Assembly (NCBI GenBank): GCA_046349315.1
Contig: JAXMCQ010000006.1
Coordinates: 184,057-248,056, forward strand
DNA: 64,000 nucleotides
Reading direction: 5' to 3'
Source: JAEUMG01 sp046349315
GTDB taxonomy: Bacteria; Pseudomonadota; Alphaproteobacteria; Rhizobiales; Aestuariivirgaceae
Positions within the stretch are counted from its first letter, which is position 1. Every line of letters starts with the position of its first letter. Under the pieces are notes generated by a model. The model saw nothing but the letters and a program-made list of their open reading frames with translations. It ran no database searches and was not told where the DNA came from. Positions 15,747 to 24,873 of this stretch are shown piece by piece. A program made the translations under genes and the position numbers.

Positions 15747-17857
15747 TGGCGAAGAAGCCGGTTGCAGTCGAGGACTTGAACGAGGAGCAGGCTGCGGCCG
15801 AACTCGCGAAGCTGTCGCAAGAAATCGCCGAGCACGACAAGCGCTATTACCAGCACGACGCGCCTACCGTCTCCGATGCTGCCTATGACGCCTTGCGCAA
15901 GCGCGCAGACGCGATTGAGCAGCGCTTTCCCGAACTGGTCGGACCCGAATCGCCCTCGCAGCGCGTCGGTGCGGCGCCGCAGGAAAAATTCGGCAAGCTC
16001 AAGCATGCCGTGCCGATGCTGTCGCTCGACAATGCCTTTGCCGAGGAGGACGTTTCGGAATTCGTCGGCCGCATTCGCCGCTATCTGAAGCTTCCCGCCG
16101 ACGAGGCAGTCGAGATCACTGCCGAACCCAAAATCGACGGGCTTTCGATCTCGTTGCGCTATGAGGACGGGCGGCTGATCCAAGCTGCGACACGCGGTGA
16201 CGGCTTCGAGGGCGAGAATGTCACCATCAATGCCCGCGTCGTCGAGGACATTCCGGAGCGGCTCAAAGGTAAGGGCGTGCCTTCGGTCATCGATGTGCGC
16301 GGCGAGATCTACATGGCGCACAAGGATTTTGCGCGCCTCAACGAAAAACAGGCCGAGGCCGGCGACAAGGTTTTCGCCAATCCGCGCAATGCCGCGGCCG
16401 GCAGCCTGCGCCAGCTCGATCCTTCGATCACCGCCAGCCGGCCGTTGCGCTTCTTCGCCTATGCCTGGGGCGAGGCGCCCGAACTCCCGGCGCCAACGCA
16501 GATGGGTGTGATCGAGAAATTCAAGGACTGGGGCCTGCCGGTCAATGCGCTGATGAAGCTGTGCGATTCAGTCGAGGAATTGCTCGCTTATTATCATGGC
16601 ATCGAGGAGAAACGGGCGAGCCTCGGCTATGACATTGACGGCGTCGTCTACAAGGTGAACCGCCTCGACTGGCAGGAACGGCTCGGCTTCGTCTCACGCG
16701 CGCCGCGCTGGGGTCTCGCGCATAAGTTCAGCGCCGAAAAGGCGATGACCATTCTCGAAGGCATCGATATCCAGGTCGGGCGCACCGGTGCGCTCACCCC
16801 GGTGGCGCGGCTCAAACCCGTAACCGTCGGCGGCGTCGTCGTCTCGAATGCGACATTGCACAATGAGGATGAGATTGCGCGCAAGGACATCCGTATCGGC
16901 GACACGGTGATCCTGCAGCGGGCCGGCGATGTCATCCCGCAGATTCTGAGCTTCGTGCCGGAGAAACGCCCGCGCGATGCCAAGCCCTATAAATTCCCGA
17001 CATTGTGCCCGGTTTGCGGCAGCCATGCGGTGCGCGAGGAGCGCGAAGGCGGCAAGACGGACGCAGTGCGGCGCTGCACTGGCGGCCTTATCTGCGCGGC
17101 GCAGCGCAAGGAGCGGCTCAAGCATTTTGTGTCGCGCAATGCCTTCGACATCGAAGGCATGGGCGACAAGGTGATCGAGGAATTCTTCGATGCCGGCATG
17201 ATCGAAGGGCCGCACGACATCTTCACGCTCGAAGCGCGTGATCGCAAAATGCAGCCGCCGCTGGCCGAGCGCGAGGGCTGGGGCGAGGCGAGCGCGAGAA
17301 AGCTCTTCGAGGCGATCGCGGTCAGGCGGAAGATCCCGCTCGACCGTTTCATCTTCGCGCTCGGCATCCGCCATATCGGCGAGACCAATGCGCGCTTGCT
17401 GGCGCGCGGCTATGGCACGATCGATGCCTTCATGGCGGCGATGGAAACGGCAGCGAAGGATGCCTCGTCCGAAGCCTTTCATGAACTCACATCGCTCGGC
17501 GGCATCGGCGAGATCGTCGCGGGCGGGCTCGCGGAGTTCTTCGGCGAGCCCCACAATACCAAAGAGGTGCGCAAGCTCCTCGACGAGTTGGAGGTGGTTC
17601 CGCTCGAGGCAGTGAGTACATCATCGCCGGTTTCGGGAAAGACAGTGGTCTTCACCGGCTCGCTCGAGAAGATGACGCGCGAGGAAGCCAAGACTATGGC
17701 CGAGCGCTTGGGCGCCAAGGTCGCGGGCTCGGTGTCGAAGAAGACCGATCTCGTGATCGCCGGTCCCAATGCCGGATCGAAACTCAAGGACGCGCAGAAA
17801 TACGGCGTCGAAGTCATCGACGAGGACGAATGGTTCAAGCGGGTGGGGAAGGTGTGA
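15746..17857 (+). CDS. ligA: NAD-dependent DNA ligase LigA
   Basis: 703 residues with full domain order: Ia domain (YYQHDAPTVSDAAYD), adenylation domain with the KIDG lysine at about 129, OB fold, Zn finger (CPVCG at about 421 with later cysteines RRCTGGLICAA), helix-hairpin-helix repeats (FDIEGMGDKVIEEFFD, then later FALGIRHIGETNARLLA), and a C-terminal BRCT domain (about 627-703, GKTVVFTGSLEKMTREEA). It seals nicks during replication and repair. It overlaps recN by one base. Confidence 0.97.
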   Translation: MAKKPVAVEDLNEEQAAAELAKLSQEIAEHDKRYYQHDAPTVSDAAYDALRKRADAIEQRFPELVGPESPSQRVGAAPQEKFGKLKHAVPMLSLDNAFAEEDVSEFVGRIRRYLKLPADEAVEITAEPKIDGLSISLRYEDGRLIQAATRGDGFEGENVTINARVVEDIPERLKGKGVPSVIDVRGEIYMAHKDFARLNEKQAEAGDKVFANPRNAAAGSLRQLDPSITASRPLRFFAYAWGEAPELPAPTQMGVIEKFKDWGLPVNALMKLCDSVEELLAYYHGIEEKRASLGYDIDGVVYKVNRLDWQERLGFVSRAPRWGLAHKFSAEKAMTILEGIDIQVGRTGALTPVARLKPVTVGGVVVSNATLHNEDEIARKDIRIGDTVILQRAGDVIPQILSFVPEKRPRDAKPYKFPTLCPVCGSHAVREEREGGKTDAVRRCTGGLICAAQRKERLKHFVSRNAFDIEGMGDKVIEEFFDAGMIEGPHDIFTLEARDRKMQPPLAEREGWGEASARKLFEAIAVRRKIPLDRFIFALGIRHIGETNARLLARGYGTIDAFMAAMETAAKDASSEAFHELTSLGGIGEIVAGGLAEFFGEPHNTKEVRKLLDELEVVPLEAVSTSSPVSGKTVVFTGSLEKMTREEAKTMAERLGAKVAGSVSKKTDLVIAGPNAGSKLKDAQKYGVEVIDEDEWFKRVGKV

Positions 17858-17902
17858 AGCGCGGACGCGATCTCTAGCCTCTCCAGGGCACGGCTTGACC
17901 CT

Positions 17903-17921
17903 GCCATCCAGACTGGATGGC
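17903..17921 (+). terminator. Hairpin downstream of ligA
   Basis: GCCATCCA (17903-17910) pairs with TGGATGGC (17914-17921) around GAC, 46 bases after the ligA stop. A second short inverted repeat (GGCC...GGCC) follows to 17938. There is no T tract. The block also resembles half of the cloverleaf repeat at 31.5 kb. Confidence 0.35.
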
Positions 17922-18002
17922 CAGCTCTGAGGCCGGCCATGGAGAAACCTCTCACCGCAATTTCGTTCAAGACCGGCAGGGGCCTTGTGCTAGTTTGCAG
18001 CC

Positions 18003-18863
18003 ATGTTGCACGTGTCCCCGCGCGCCTCCGTCATCGACACAGATTCCCGCCTGGATGAGACTTTCTTCTGGCGATTGGAGCGCTATGGCGATCTCGATTG
18101 CTTCACCGCGACCTTCCGCAAACATGTCTTTCCGCCGCATACGCATGAGACCTATGTCGTCGGCACGGTGATCGAGGGGCTGCATTGCTACATGCACAAG
18201 GGCCGGATGGTGCGCACCGCGCCCGGGCATCTGTGCTTCATCAATCCAGGCGAAGTGCATGATGGCGCACCGGTCGATGGCGGCTATCGCTACCGTATGA
18301 TCTACCCCACCGAGGGGTTGCTTCAAGAGATCATGCGCGATGCGACAGGCCGCAAGGAAGGCCCGCCGCGCTTCCTTGAGCCCGAAGTGCATGATGAGGA
18401 GATCGCGCGCGAATTTGCCCAGGCGCATGTGAAGCTCGAAGATGGCAGGCAACCATTGGCGGGCGATGAAGCCTTGGCCTCGGTGCTCGTCAAGGCGGTG
18501 CAGCGGCACGCAAGTTCATCGCTCGACCTGCCGCAGCCCGGTATGGAGACGGCGGCGGTGGCGCGGGCGCGCGACTATCTCGCGGCCCATGTCGACCAGC
18601 CGGTCGATCTCAAGACGGTTGCGAAGGTCGCAGGCTTGAGCGGCTATCATCTGATCCGTGTCTTCCAGAAGGCGACAGGCTTGAGCCCGCATGCCTGGCT
18701 GGTCGATCGCCGCGTTCATCTCGCCGCACAATTGATCAGGGCAGGGGACCCTTTAAGCCTCGTCGCCGGCCGCTGCGGTTTTTCCGACCAGAGCCATCTG
18801 ACCCGGCTTTTCAAGGCGAGGCTTGGGGTTACTCCCGGCCAGTATCGGGCATCGCGGCACTAG
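18003..18863 (+). CDS. AraC-family transcriptional regulator with N-terminal cupin domain
   Basis: 286 residues. The N-terminal half is an AraC-binding cupin: HVFPPHTHETYVVGTVIEGL with paired histidines, then PGHLCFINPGEVHDG. The C-terminal ~100 residues are the double helix-turn-helix: ARDYLAAHVDQPVDLKTVAKVAGLSGYHLIRVFQKATGLSP, then CGFSDQSHLTRLFKARLGVTPGQYR. It is a likely activator or repressor responding to a small ligand. No metabolic operon is adjacent, so the target is not evident. Confidence 0.9.
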   Translation: MLHVSPRASVIDTDSRLDETFFWRLERYGDLDCFTATFRKHVFPPHTHETYVVGTVIEGLHCYMHKGRMVRTAPGHLCFINPGEVHDGAPVDGGYRYRMIYPTEGLLQEIMRDATGRKEGPPRFLEPEVHDEEIAREFAQAHVKLEDGRQPLAGDEALASVLVKAVQRHASSSLDLPQPGMETAAVARARDYLAAHVDQPVDLKTVAKVAGLSGYHLIRVFQKATGLSPHAWLVDRRVHLAAQLIRAGDPLSLVAGRCGFSDQSHLTRLFKARLGVTPGQYRASRH

Positions 18864-18878
18864 AGGCTCAAGTGAAGA

Positions 18879-18909
18879 GCCGCGCCGGAGCGGGAACTAC
18901 CGGCGCGGC
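18879..18909 (+). terminator. Hairpin after the AraC regulator
   Basis: GCCGCGCCGG (18879-18888) pairs perfectly with CCGGCGCGGC (18900-18909) around 11 bases, 16 bases past the stop. No T run follows. The rest of 18910-19140 shows no gene. Confidence 0.45.
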
Positions 18910-19158
18910 GGAGGCAAGTGACGGCGCCCAGAGGGGGCGGAGCGCCGCGAACGCCGGAGAGAGGGGAAACCTCCGGCATTTTCTATCAAGCGCACAGACG
19001 CCAAGCCGTGTCTGCCGAACGATCGTAACCCGAAACACCCTTCAATAGGCCCCGTATTTTTTCCGGGTGAAAGCCGGGAAAACTACGAATTGTGGTGACC
19101 GGTCGCGAAGCGAAGAATTGTCGGGCTACTGAACTGCGGAAACCACGGGAGTGTATCA

Positions 19159-19512
19159 ATGAAACGGGTGACGATGATGTTCCTCGTGGCGCTTGCCACA
19201 GGGGTGTTCGGTTCGACCTTGCCATCCTTCTCTGCCGGCGACCTTGTCGCCAATCCCGAAACGATCTTCGCCAAAGGCATGGGATTCAGCGAGCGCAACG
19301 GCGAAAACAAAGGCGTCATCCAGCTCAGCAAGAATGGCTATGCGATCATCAAGTGGAACGGCACGTCCTATACCGGCAAGTGGGAGAAAGTTGACGACTA
19401 CCACATAAGGACGATCTGGAAAGAGGGCGGGCCTCCGGGGGGCGTCTGGTCTCTCCGTACGACCGGCGACAGCACCAGTCCCTATGTCGCAATTCGCGAA
19501 GATGAAAAGTAG
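19159..19512 (+). CDS. Small secreted protein of unknown function
   Basis: 117 residues. ATG 19159 has GGGAG about 10 bases upstream. Residues 1-26 are a signal peptide ending near SFSAG. The mature ~90 residues form beta-rich sequence with alternating motifs (GYAIIKWNGTSYTGKWEKV, then VWSLRTTGD) suggesting a small barrel that compares a signal with a threshold, but no family is recognised. No cysteines occur in the mature part. It is the first of two unrelated small secreted proteins placed upstream of the adenylate cyclase gene. Confidence 0.7.
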   Translation: MKRVTMMFLVALATGVFGSTLPSFSAGDLVANPETIFAKGMGFSERNGENKGVIQLSKNGYAIIKWNGTSYTGKWEKVDDYHIRTIWKEGGPPGGVWSLRTTGDSTSPYVAIREDEK

Positions 19513-19751
19513 CGGCCGGCCGTACTAGGGTGCGGACTCTTTAGCACGCAACCATTTTCGGATTGATGCGAGTTGGCGGTCCCAGTAGCCGGACCGTAGA
19601 GAGAGACTGACAGCCTGTATCATGACACCACCGTTGAGGGCGAGTGGTAAGGTCGGTGCTTGTGAGCAACTGCCTATCGTGGCAATCTGAGACCGACCAA
19701 GCCGATCATCCGGGATGGCGGCTCAAGTCGATAAACAGGGGAGGAGCTGGT

Positions 19752-20231
19752 ATGCACATCGCTTCGCTGACCGCGGGACTTGCCGTCATGCTTGCAGCGG
19801 CCGCACCTTCGACGGCTGAAACTCTGCGATCTAATGTTGCCTTCAATACGGCTATCCAGAAACCGGCTGCCACACAGCCGGCCGGCGGACACGCCACGAC
19901 CTGGGACGTGAGACTGTCAGGCGGCCAACTCGACGGCTGTCTCGCGAGCATGGCCGAAAGCCTGTTTCCGCGCGACAACGGGAGCTGGGGCATCTTCCAA
20001 CTCGAGGCCAATGTGGCATGCGACAAGGGAGCGTTCAGATACACTGCCACCGGTTCCTGGGATAAGAATGGCTTTCATGGCGCCGGTCTCATCAGTGCGG
20101 ACGGGAGGAGCGGGGAATTCTCGCAGGCGGAGGGACGCGTCGCGCAGATTGGCGGACGTGTTGTCCCGGCGGCGACGGCGGGCACGTTCGATGTCACATA
20201 TGAACTGATTGTCGACCGTACGGACAAGTAA
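19752..20231 (+). CDS. Secreted protein of unknown function
   Basis: 159 residues from ATG 19752, with GAGGAG at 19741-19746. A signal peptide (about 1-22) ends STAETL. The mature part is predicted beta-rich, with two cysteines (GGQLDGCLASM and EANVACDKGAF) that may form a disulfide. The stretch FRYTATGSWDKNGFHGAGLISADGR reads like strands of a small barrel. No family is recognised. It lies on the same strand as, and about 310 bases before, the cyclase gene. Confidence 0.7.
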   Translation: MHIASLTAGLAVMLAAAAPSTAETLRSNVAFNTAIQKPAATQPAGGHATTWDVRLSGGQLDGCLASMAESLFPRDNGSWGIFQLEANVACDKGAFRYTATGSWDKNGFHGAGLISADGRSGEFSQAEGRVAQIGGRVVPAATAGTFDVTYELIVDRTDK

Positions 20232-20540
20232 CGCGGGCTCACCGCGGTTGGGAAGACAACTCAGCCGGCCTAGCATCCCGGAGCGTCCGAATGGCCGCTC
20301 TAACACCCCGCCCGCTGTGGGGGGTAAACCGACTTTGGGCGGGCGTGCCCAAGCCGACCTGATTGATCCAAGCGGTCTTCGCCGCCGTCCGTTTGTAAAG
20401 AGTAGAGTTGTGGGGCCGCCCCTCGCAAGTGGAGTTTGCTTGTTTGTGATGGTCGAGGAGTTGGATGATCTTACATCCTTCCTAAAATGGCTTTTCGACG
20501 GACTCGTGAGAACCACCCGATGCGTCAGGTGGAGGGCAGA
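20232..20540 (+). other. Intergenic region before the adenylate cyclase
   Basis: No gene supported. A 7-base inverted repeat, CGCCCGC (20309-20315) with GCGGGCG (20339-20345), encloses a G-run. Open frames here lack ribosome binding sites and coding character. The region should hold the cyclase promoter, which I could not place. Confidence 0.4.
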
Positions 20541-22445
20541 ATGAAAGAAACCCGCAAGCTTGCCGCGATCCTAGTTGCCGATGTGGTCGGTTACAGCCGC
20601 CTTGCAGGGGCCGATGAGGATCGAATTCTCGCGCGGTTGCGAGCCCTGCGTAGCGATCTGATCGATCCCACAATCGCCGTACATCACGGTCGTGTCGTCA
20701 AGCGCACGGGCGATGGTGCGATCATCGAATTCCGCAGCGTCGTGGACGCTGTTCGCTGCGCGATCGAGATCCAGAACAGCATGATCGAGCGCAATGCCGG
20801 CCTGCCAGAGGACAACCGCATCGAGTTCCGGATCGGCATCCACGTCGGTGACGTGGTGCAGGAAGAAGACGGCGACTTGATGGGCGATGGAGTAAACATT
20901 GCCGCACGACTGGAGGGAATATCGGCGCCGGGAGCGATCTGCCTTTCTGAGGATGCGTATCGCCAAGTGAAGGGAAGACTTGAAGTCGCCGTAACCGACC
21001 TTGGGTCGACCCAACTCAAGAACATCGCTGAACCTCTCAGGACCTATTCCCTGCAGGTCGGCAAACCCTCACAAACTAAGCAATTGGCCAGTAAATCGCC
21101 GCGGGGGTCAAGAAAGTCCTCGGCATGGGCGCTCGTTGCGGCTGGAATTGCAGCACTGGTCGTGGCCATCGCACTCGGCTCCTGGTATTTCCTGTCCGGC
21201 GGCCGATCAACCAATTTGGCAACCGAAGAGCAACCGAATGCGTCTACGCCTGAGGTTGCTCGCCTGTCGCTTGTGGTGCTCCCGTTTACCAACCTCTCGA
21301 ACGACCCCAGCCAGGATTACTTTGCAGACGGCATCACCGAAAATCTCACCACTGACCTGTCGCGCATTCCGGGCAGTTTCGTGATCGCCCGAAATACGGC
21401 ATTCACTTTTAAGGGAAAGAACATAGACATCAAGCAGCTCGGCAAGGAGCTTAGCGTACGCTATGTGTTGGAAGGCTCCGTGCAGCGCGATCAGAACCGT
21501 GTGCGCGTGAACGCGCAGCTGATCGATGCCACGACCGGAGCCCATGTCTGGGCTGACCGATTCGAAGAAGATGTTGGTGACCTCTTCAAACTTCAGGACG
21601 AGGTGGTGGGTCGACTAGCAAATAGCCTCGGCTATGAGTTGGTCAAGGCGGAGGCCGAGAACACCAAGAGTTTGAAAAACCCCAATGCGATTGATCTTGA
21701 GCTACGCGGACGAGCGATGTTCGTGACGCGTTTCCAGAAAGGCGCCGATTACAAGGAGATCACCCATCAGGCGCAAAACCTGTTCGACCAGGCACTTGCA
21801 ATTGATCCCAACAATGCCGACGCGCTGGCCGGCTCGGCGTTCACCTATTTCTTGGACTATTACTATGGTTGGAGACCCGATATCGCGGACTACGATGCCA
21901 AGGTACTGGCTCAAGCCGACAAGGCTATCTCGCTCGATCCAAACAACATGCAAGGGTATATTGCGAAGACCTTCTACTTTAATGGAACCCACCGGGCAAA
22001 AGATGGACTCCGCGTGGCCGACCAGGGTCTGGCAATCGATCCGAACAATGCTTCACTTTACAACGTGCGCGGCTACTCCAAGATTAATCTGGGCCAGTTC
22101 GACGAGGCAAAATCCGACATCCTCAAAGCGATGGAGCTCAGTCCCCGCGACCCACAAATGGGCTTATGGCTGGCAAACATTGCGGACGCCGAGATGGGAC
22201 TCGGAAACTACGAAGCTGCAATTGATCAAATCCAGCGCGCAGTCGATGCTGGCTTCCGTACAAGCTATTCATATCGGGAACTTGCGGCTGCATATGCACT
22301 TGCAGCCAAGACGGGGGAAGCGAAGGCTGCATTGGCCGAAGCGCTGAAGTTCAGTCCCAACCTGACAATCAAATCGGTTGAACGCACGAACCCGGTGCCG
22401 GTTGTGTTGGAAGGTCTTCGCAAGGCAGGGCTCAAAGAGGAGTAA
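20541..22445 (+). CDS. Class III adenylate/guanylate cyclase with TolB-like and TPR domains
   Basis: 634 residues from ATG 20541, directly preceded by GGAGGG; upstream ATGs at 20487 and 20520 lack such sites. The N-terminal catalytic domain (about 5-170) has both metal aspartates (AAILVADVVGYSRL and KRTGDGAIIEF) and the VNIAARLE transition-state Asn/Arg. A transmembrane segment at about 196-218 follows. After it comes a TolB-N-like segment (LPFTNLSNDPSQDYFADGIT) and TPR repeats (about 385-600, with AIDPNNADALAGSA). It likely makes cAMP in the cytoplasm under control of a periplasmic sensor part. This architecture is common in Hyphomicrobiales. Confidence 0.9.
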   Translation: MKETRKLAAILVADVVGYSRLAGADEDRILARLRALRSDLIDPTIAVHHGRVVKRTGDGAIIEFRSVVDAVRCAIEIQNSMIERNAGLPEDNRIEFRIGIHVGDVVQEEDGDLMGDGVNIAARLEGISAPGAICLSEDAYRQVKGRLEVAVTDLGSTQLKNIAEPLRTYSLQVGKPSQTKQLASKSPRGSRKSSAWALVAAGIAALVVAIALGSWYFLSGGRSTNLATEEQPNASTPEVARLSLVVLPFTNLSNDPSQDYFADGITENLTTDLSRIPGSFVIARNTAFTFKGKNIDIKQLGKELSVRYVLEGSVQRDQNRVRVNAQLIDATTGAHVWADRFEEDVGDLFKLQDEVVGRLANSLGYELVKAEAENTKSLKNPNAIDLELRGRAMFVTRFQKGADYKEITHQAQNLFDQALAIDPNNADALAGSAFTYFLDYYYGWRPDIADYDAKVLAQADKAISLDPNNMQGYIAKTFYFNGTHRAKDGLRVADQGLAIDPNNASLYNVRGYSKINLGQFDEAKSDILKAMELSPRDPQMGLWLANIADAEMGLGNYEAAIDQIQRAVDAGFRTSYSYRELAAAYALAAKTGEAKAALAEALKFSPNLTIKSVERTNPVPVVLEGLRKAGLKEE

Positions 22446-22516
22446 CGAGCACCCGTGGCACCAATCTGAGCTGGCTTCCGGTATCGGCCCGAAGCGGTAC
22501 TTTATGGGTTCGCGGC

Positions 22517-23482
22517 CTAGTCGCCTGCCTCAATGCGATCATAGATCGTTTTTGCCGGTGACGCGACCGCCGGCGCCGGTGGTTCATCGCGCGTGATCGT
22601 CGCGGTCGTCTCTGGCATCTCAGAGGCATCATCATTGGGAATGCGGTCATCGATCGGCTTGGGCTTTTGCGCCACTGCCATGCTTGGTTTGTGAAGGGTG
22701 GGTTTCAGGCCTTTGCCGATCTGCGGGCCGCCGAATGAGGGAATGGCTGTTTCGATCGCAGGTGCCTCCTTCGGCACCGATCGCAGGAAGTCGACGATAC
22801 CCACGGTGATTAGCCCAAGGACGAAAGCCAAGCCCACATAGGGTGCGAAGCGCGGCCAGGCCTTGGGCGCCTCGCTCGCCGGCCGCTTCGGTTTGAAACG
22901 ATCGACCAGATCCTTGCGCTGCTCCGCCGTCAGGCGTTCAGGAAGCTTGCGAATTTCCCCGGCCAATTCAGCCGCGGCGGTGCGCTGCGCGTTTTCGAGA
23001 AGCGTCTTGCCAAGCCGCTGGATGTGCGGGTCCCGGCCAAAATGGCGCGTCAGGAATTGCTCTTCGAGATAGGCCGCGAAGTCGCCGGGGCTGCGATCGT
23101 CCATGCCGGCGAGAATGCCCGAGCGATAGCGCCGGCCCAGCGATTTGGCGAGGCGGGAGAGGTCGGCATGATGGTCGGCGATCTCCGGCTCTTGTTTGAC
23201 CACGGCGCGCCAGGCAGCTTCTTCTGCGGCGCGCTGGCGCTCCCGGCGTTCTTGCGCGGCGTGCGTCGCCGCACGGGCCTCGTCATAGGCATCCTTTGAT
23301 TCGCGCGAGCCCAGGACGTCGTAGGCTTCCTGGACTTCGATGAAGCGTTCGGCCGAGCGGGTCTCGGCGGGCGCATCGGGGTGGAATTTCTTGGCGAGCG
23401 CGCGATAGGCGGACTGGATCGCCGCCGCATCGGCATCCACCGCTACCCCCAGAACCCGGTAATAGTCCTTCGCCGCATCCAT
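22517..23482 (-). CDS. J-domain (DnaJ-like) co-chaperone with a C-terminal membrane segment
   Basis: 321 residues from ATG 23482. The N-terminal J domain (about 6-65) reads DYYRVLGVAVDADAAAIQSA with the HPD motif at 34-36 for stimulating an Hsp70 ATPase. A charged helical middle follows. One hydrophobic segment at about 225-247 (YVGLAFVLGLITVGIVDFL) and a Pro/Lys-rich tail follow. The layout suggests an inner-membrane J protein with its J domain in the cytosol, not classical DnaJ (no zinc fingers, no Gly/Phe region). It is divergent from azlC. An earlier TTG at 23533 is less likely. Confidence 0.85.
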   Translation of the reverse strand: MDAAKDYYRVLGVAVDADAAAIQSAYRALAKKFHPDAPAETRSAERFIEVQEAYDVLGSRESKDAYDEARAATHAAQERRERQRAAEEAAWRAVVKQEPEIADHHADLSRLAKSLGRRYRSGILAGMDDRSPGDFAAYLEEQFLTRHFGRDPHIQRLGKTLLENAQRTAAAELAGEIRKLPERLTAEQRKDLVDRFKPKRPASEAPKAWPRFAPYVGLAFVLGLITVGIVDFLRSVPKEAPAIETAIPSFGGPQIGKGLKPTLHKPSMAVAQKPKPIDDRIPNDDASEMPETTATITRDEPPAPAVASPAKTIYDRIEAGD

Positions 23483-23586
23483 CGGAGGGCGATTATAGGC
23501 GACTCGCGCTTTGGGGCCCGCAATTTTGTTCAAGACGGCGGTATTCCTGGTTGCTAAACGGGCGGCCCATTTTTGAAGGACCGGCC

Positions 23587-24297
23587 ATGCAATCCGCCTC
23601 GTCGCGCAGCGAATTTGTCCAAGGTCTGACCGACATCATCCCGGTGATCGTTGCGGCTTGTCCGATCGCGCTCCTGTGGGGAACGCTCGCGGTGGGCAAG
23701 GGGCTCTCGACGCTCGAGGCGGGCCTGATGAGCGCTGCGGTGTTTGCCGGGGCCGCGCAATTCGTGGCGATCGAACTGTGGAGCGATCCGGCACCCTGGC
23801 TCTTCCTCACCGTGGCGGTGTTCATCGTCAATATCCGGCATGTGCTGATGGGCGCATCGCTGGCGCGGCACATGGGTGACATCCCCTCCGGCTGGCGCGC
23901 GCCGATCATGTTCCTGATGGCGGATGAGAACTGGGCCTTCTGCGAAAGGCGAGCGCTGAAGCAGCCGCTGACGCTCGGTTATTATCTGGGCCTTGGCTTG
24001 CCGATGATCGTGGTATGGGTGAGTTGCACGATTATCGGGGCGCTGGCCGGCCAGTTGCTCGGCGACCCCAAGGCCTACGGCTTCGACTTCGCAATGGCGG
24101 CGATGTTCATCGCGATCCTGGCAGGCTTCTGGAAAGGACCGCGCACCGCAGCCGTTCTCGCCACCAGCGCGGCGGTTGCCGCTGGCGTCAAGATTGCGAT
24201 TGGAGGGGCGTGGTTCATCGTGCTCGGCGGACTGGCGGGAGCTGGGGTCGCTGCCTTGCTTCATGCCGAGACCGAAGAAGAGGTGCCGGCAACATGA
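23587..24297 (+). CDS. azlC: AzlC-family branched-chain amino acid exporter, large subunit
   Basis: 236 residues from ATG 23587 with GAAGGA upstream. It is hydrophobic with several membrane helices. The family pattern is visible in IIPVIVAACPIALLWGTLAV, AAVFAGAAQFVAIELW and FIVNIRHVLMGASLA. With AzlD it exports branched-chain or similar amino acids. It ends in an ATGA overlap with the azlD gene. Confidence 0.9.
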   Translation: MQSASSRSEFVQGLTDIIPVIVAACPIALLWGTLAVGKGLSTLEAGLMSAAVFAGAAQFVAIELWSDPAPWLFLTVAVFIVNIRHVLMGASLARHMGDIPSGWRAPIMFLMADENWAFCERRALKQPLTLGYYLGLGLPMIVVWVSCTIIGALAGQLLGDPKAYGFDFAMAAMFIAILAGFWKGPRTAAVLATSAAVAAGVKIAIGGAWFIVLGGLAGAGVAALLHAETEEEVPAT

Positions 24298-24596
24298 GCC
24301 TGCATTGGCCGACATTGCTCGCCATCATCGGCATGGGGCTCGCGACTTACCTCACCCGGGTGAGTGGCCTGTTCCTGATGCGCGCCGTCAATGTGCGCGG
24401 GCGGTTCAAGGCGGCGCTCGATGCCCTGCCGCCGGCGATCCTCATGGCAGTCATCGCGCCGACCATCACGGCGGGGTGGGCGGAAGTCATCGCGACAGTG
24501 ATCACAGCAGCAGCGGCAATCATGCGATTGCCTTTGATTGTCGTCCTGCTGACTGGCCTGGGGAGTATTCTGGTGTTGCGCTACGTCTTAGGATAG
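24294..24596 (+). CDS. azlD: AzlD-family transporter small subunit
   Basis: 100 residues with three to four hydrophobic helices. The start MSLHWPTLLAIIGMGLATYLTR matches AzlD, which has a conserved TYLTR near the first helix, and LDALPPAILMAVIAP is typical. The ATG overlaps the azlC stop by four bases. It partners AzlC in the inner membrane. No clear terminator was found in the following 277 bases, which contain no supported gene. Confidence 0.88.
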   Translation: MSLHWPTLLAIIGMGLATYLTRVSGLFLMRAVNVRGRFKAALDALPPAILMAVIAPTITAGWAEVIATVITAAAAIMRLPLIVVLLTGLGSILVLRYVLG

Positions 24597-24873
24597 CGGC
24601 TCGGTTACCTATGCATCCAGTAGTTGCGGCTTGGACGTCTGCCGAGCGGGATAGGCGACCTTCGGCTCCAGACAGGCTCCAGAACGAACGAGGAACGCCC
24701 TACAGCGTGTTTGCGGGGTGGGCAGCTAGGGGGGTAGCCGGGAAGGCTCGAAAGCGCTCCACGGGCTCGCTAGGGGCCTAGAAATCGATTTCTATCTAAG
24801 GATGTTAAATCCTTGGCGAACAACTTCTCCGATGTAAGTGAACGACGCTGCCCGGAGGTGATACTCTGACCCC

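Noticed and set aside
14639..16321. A 560-residue open frame antisense to recN and ligA
   Set aside because: It spans the junction of two clearly recognised genes and shows no motif.
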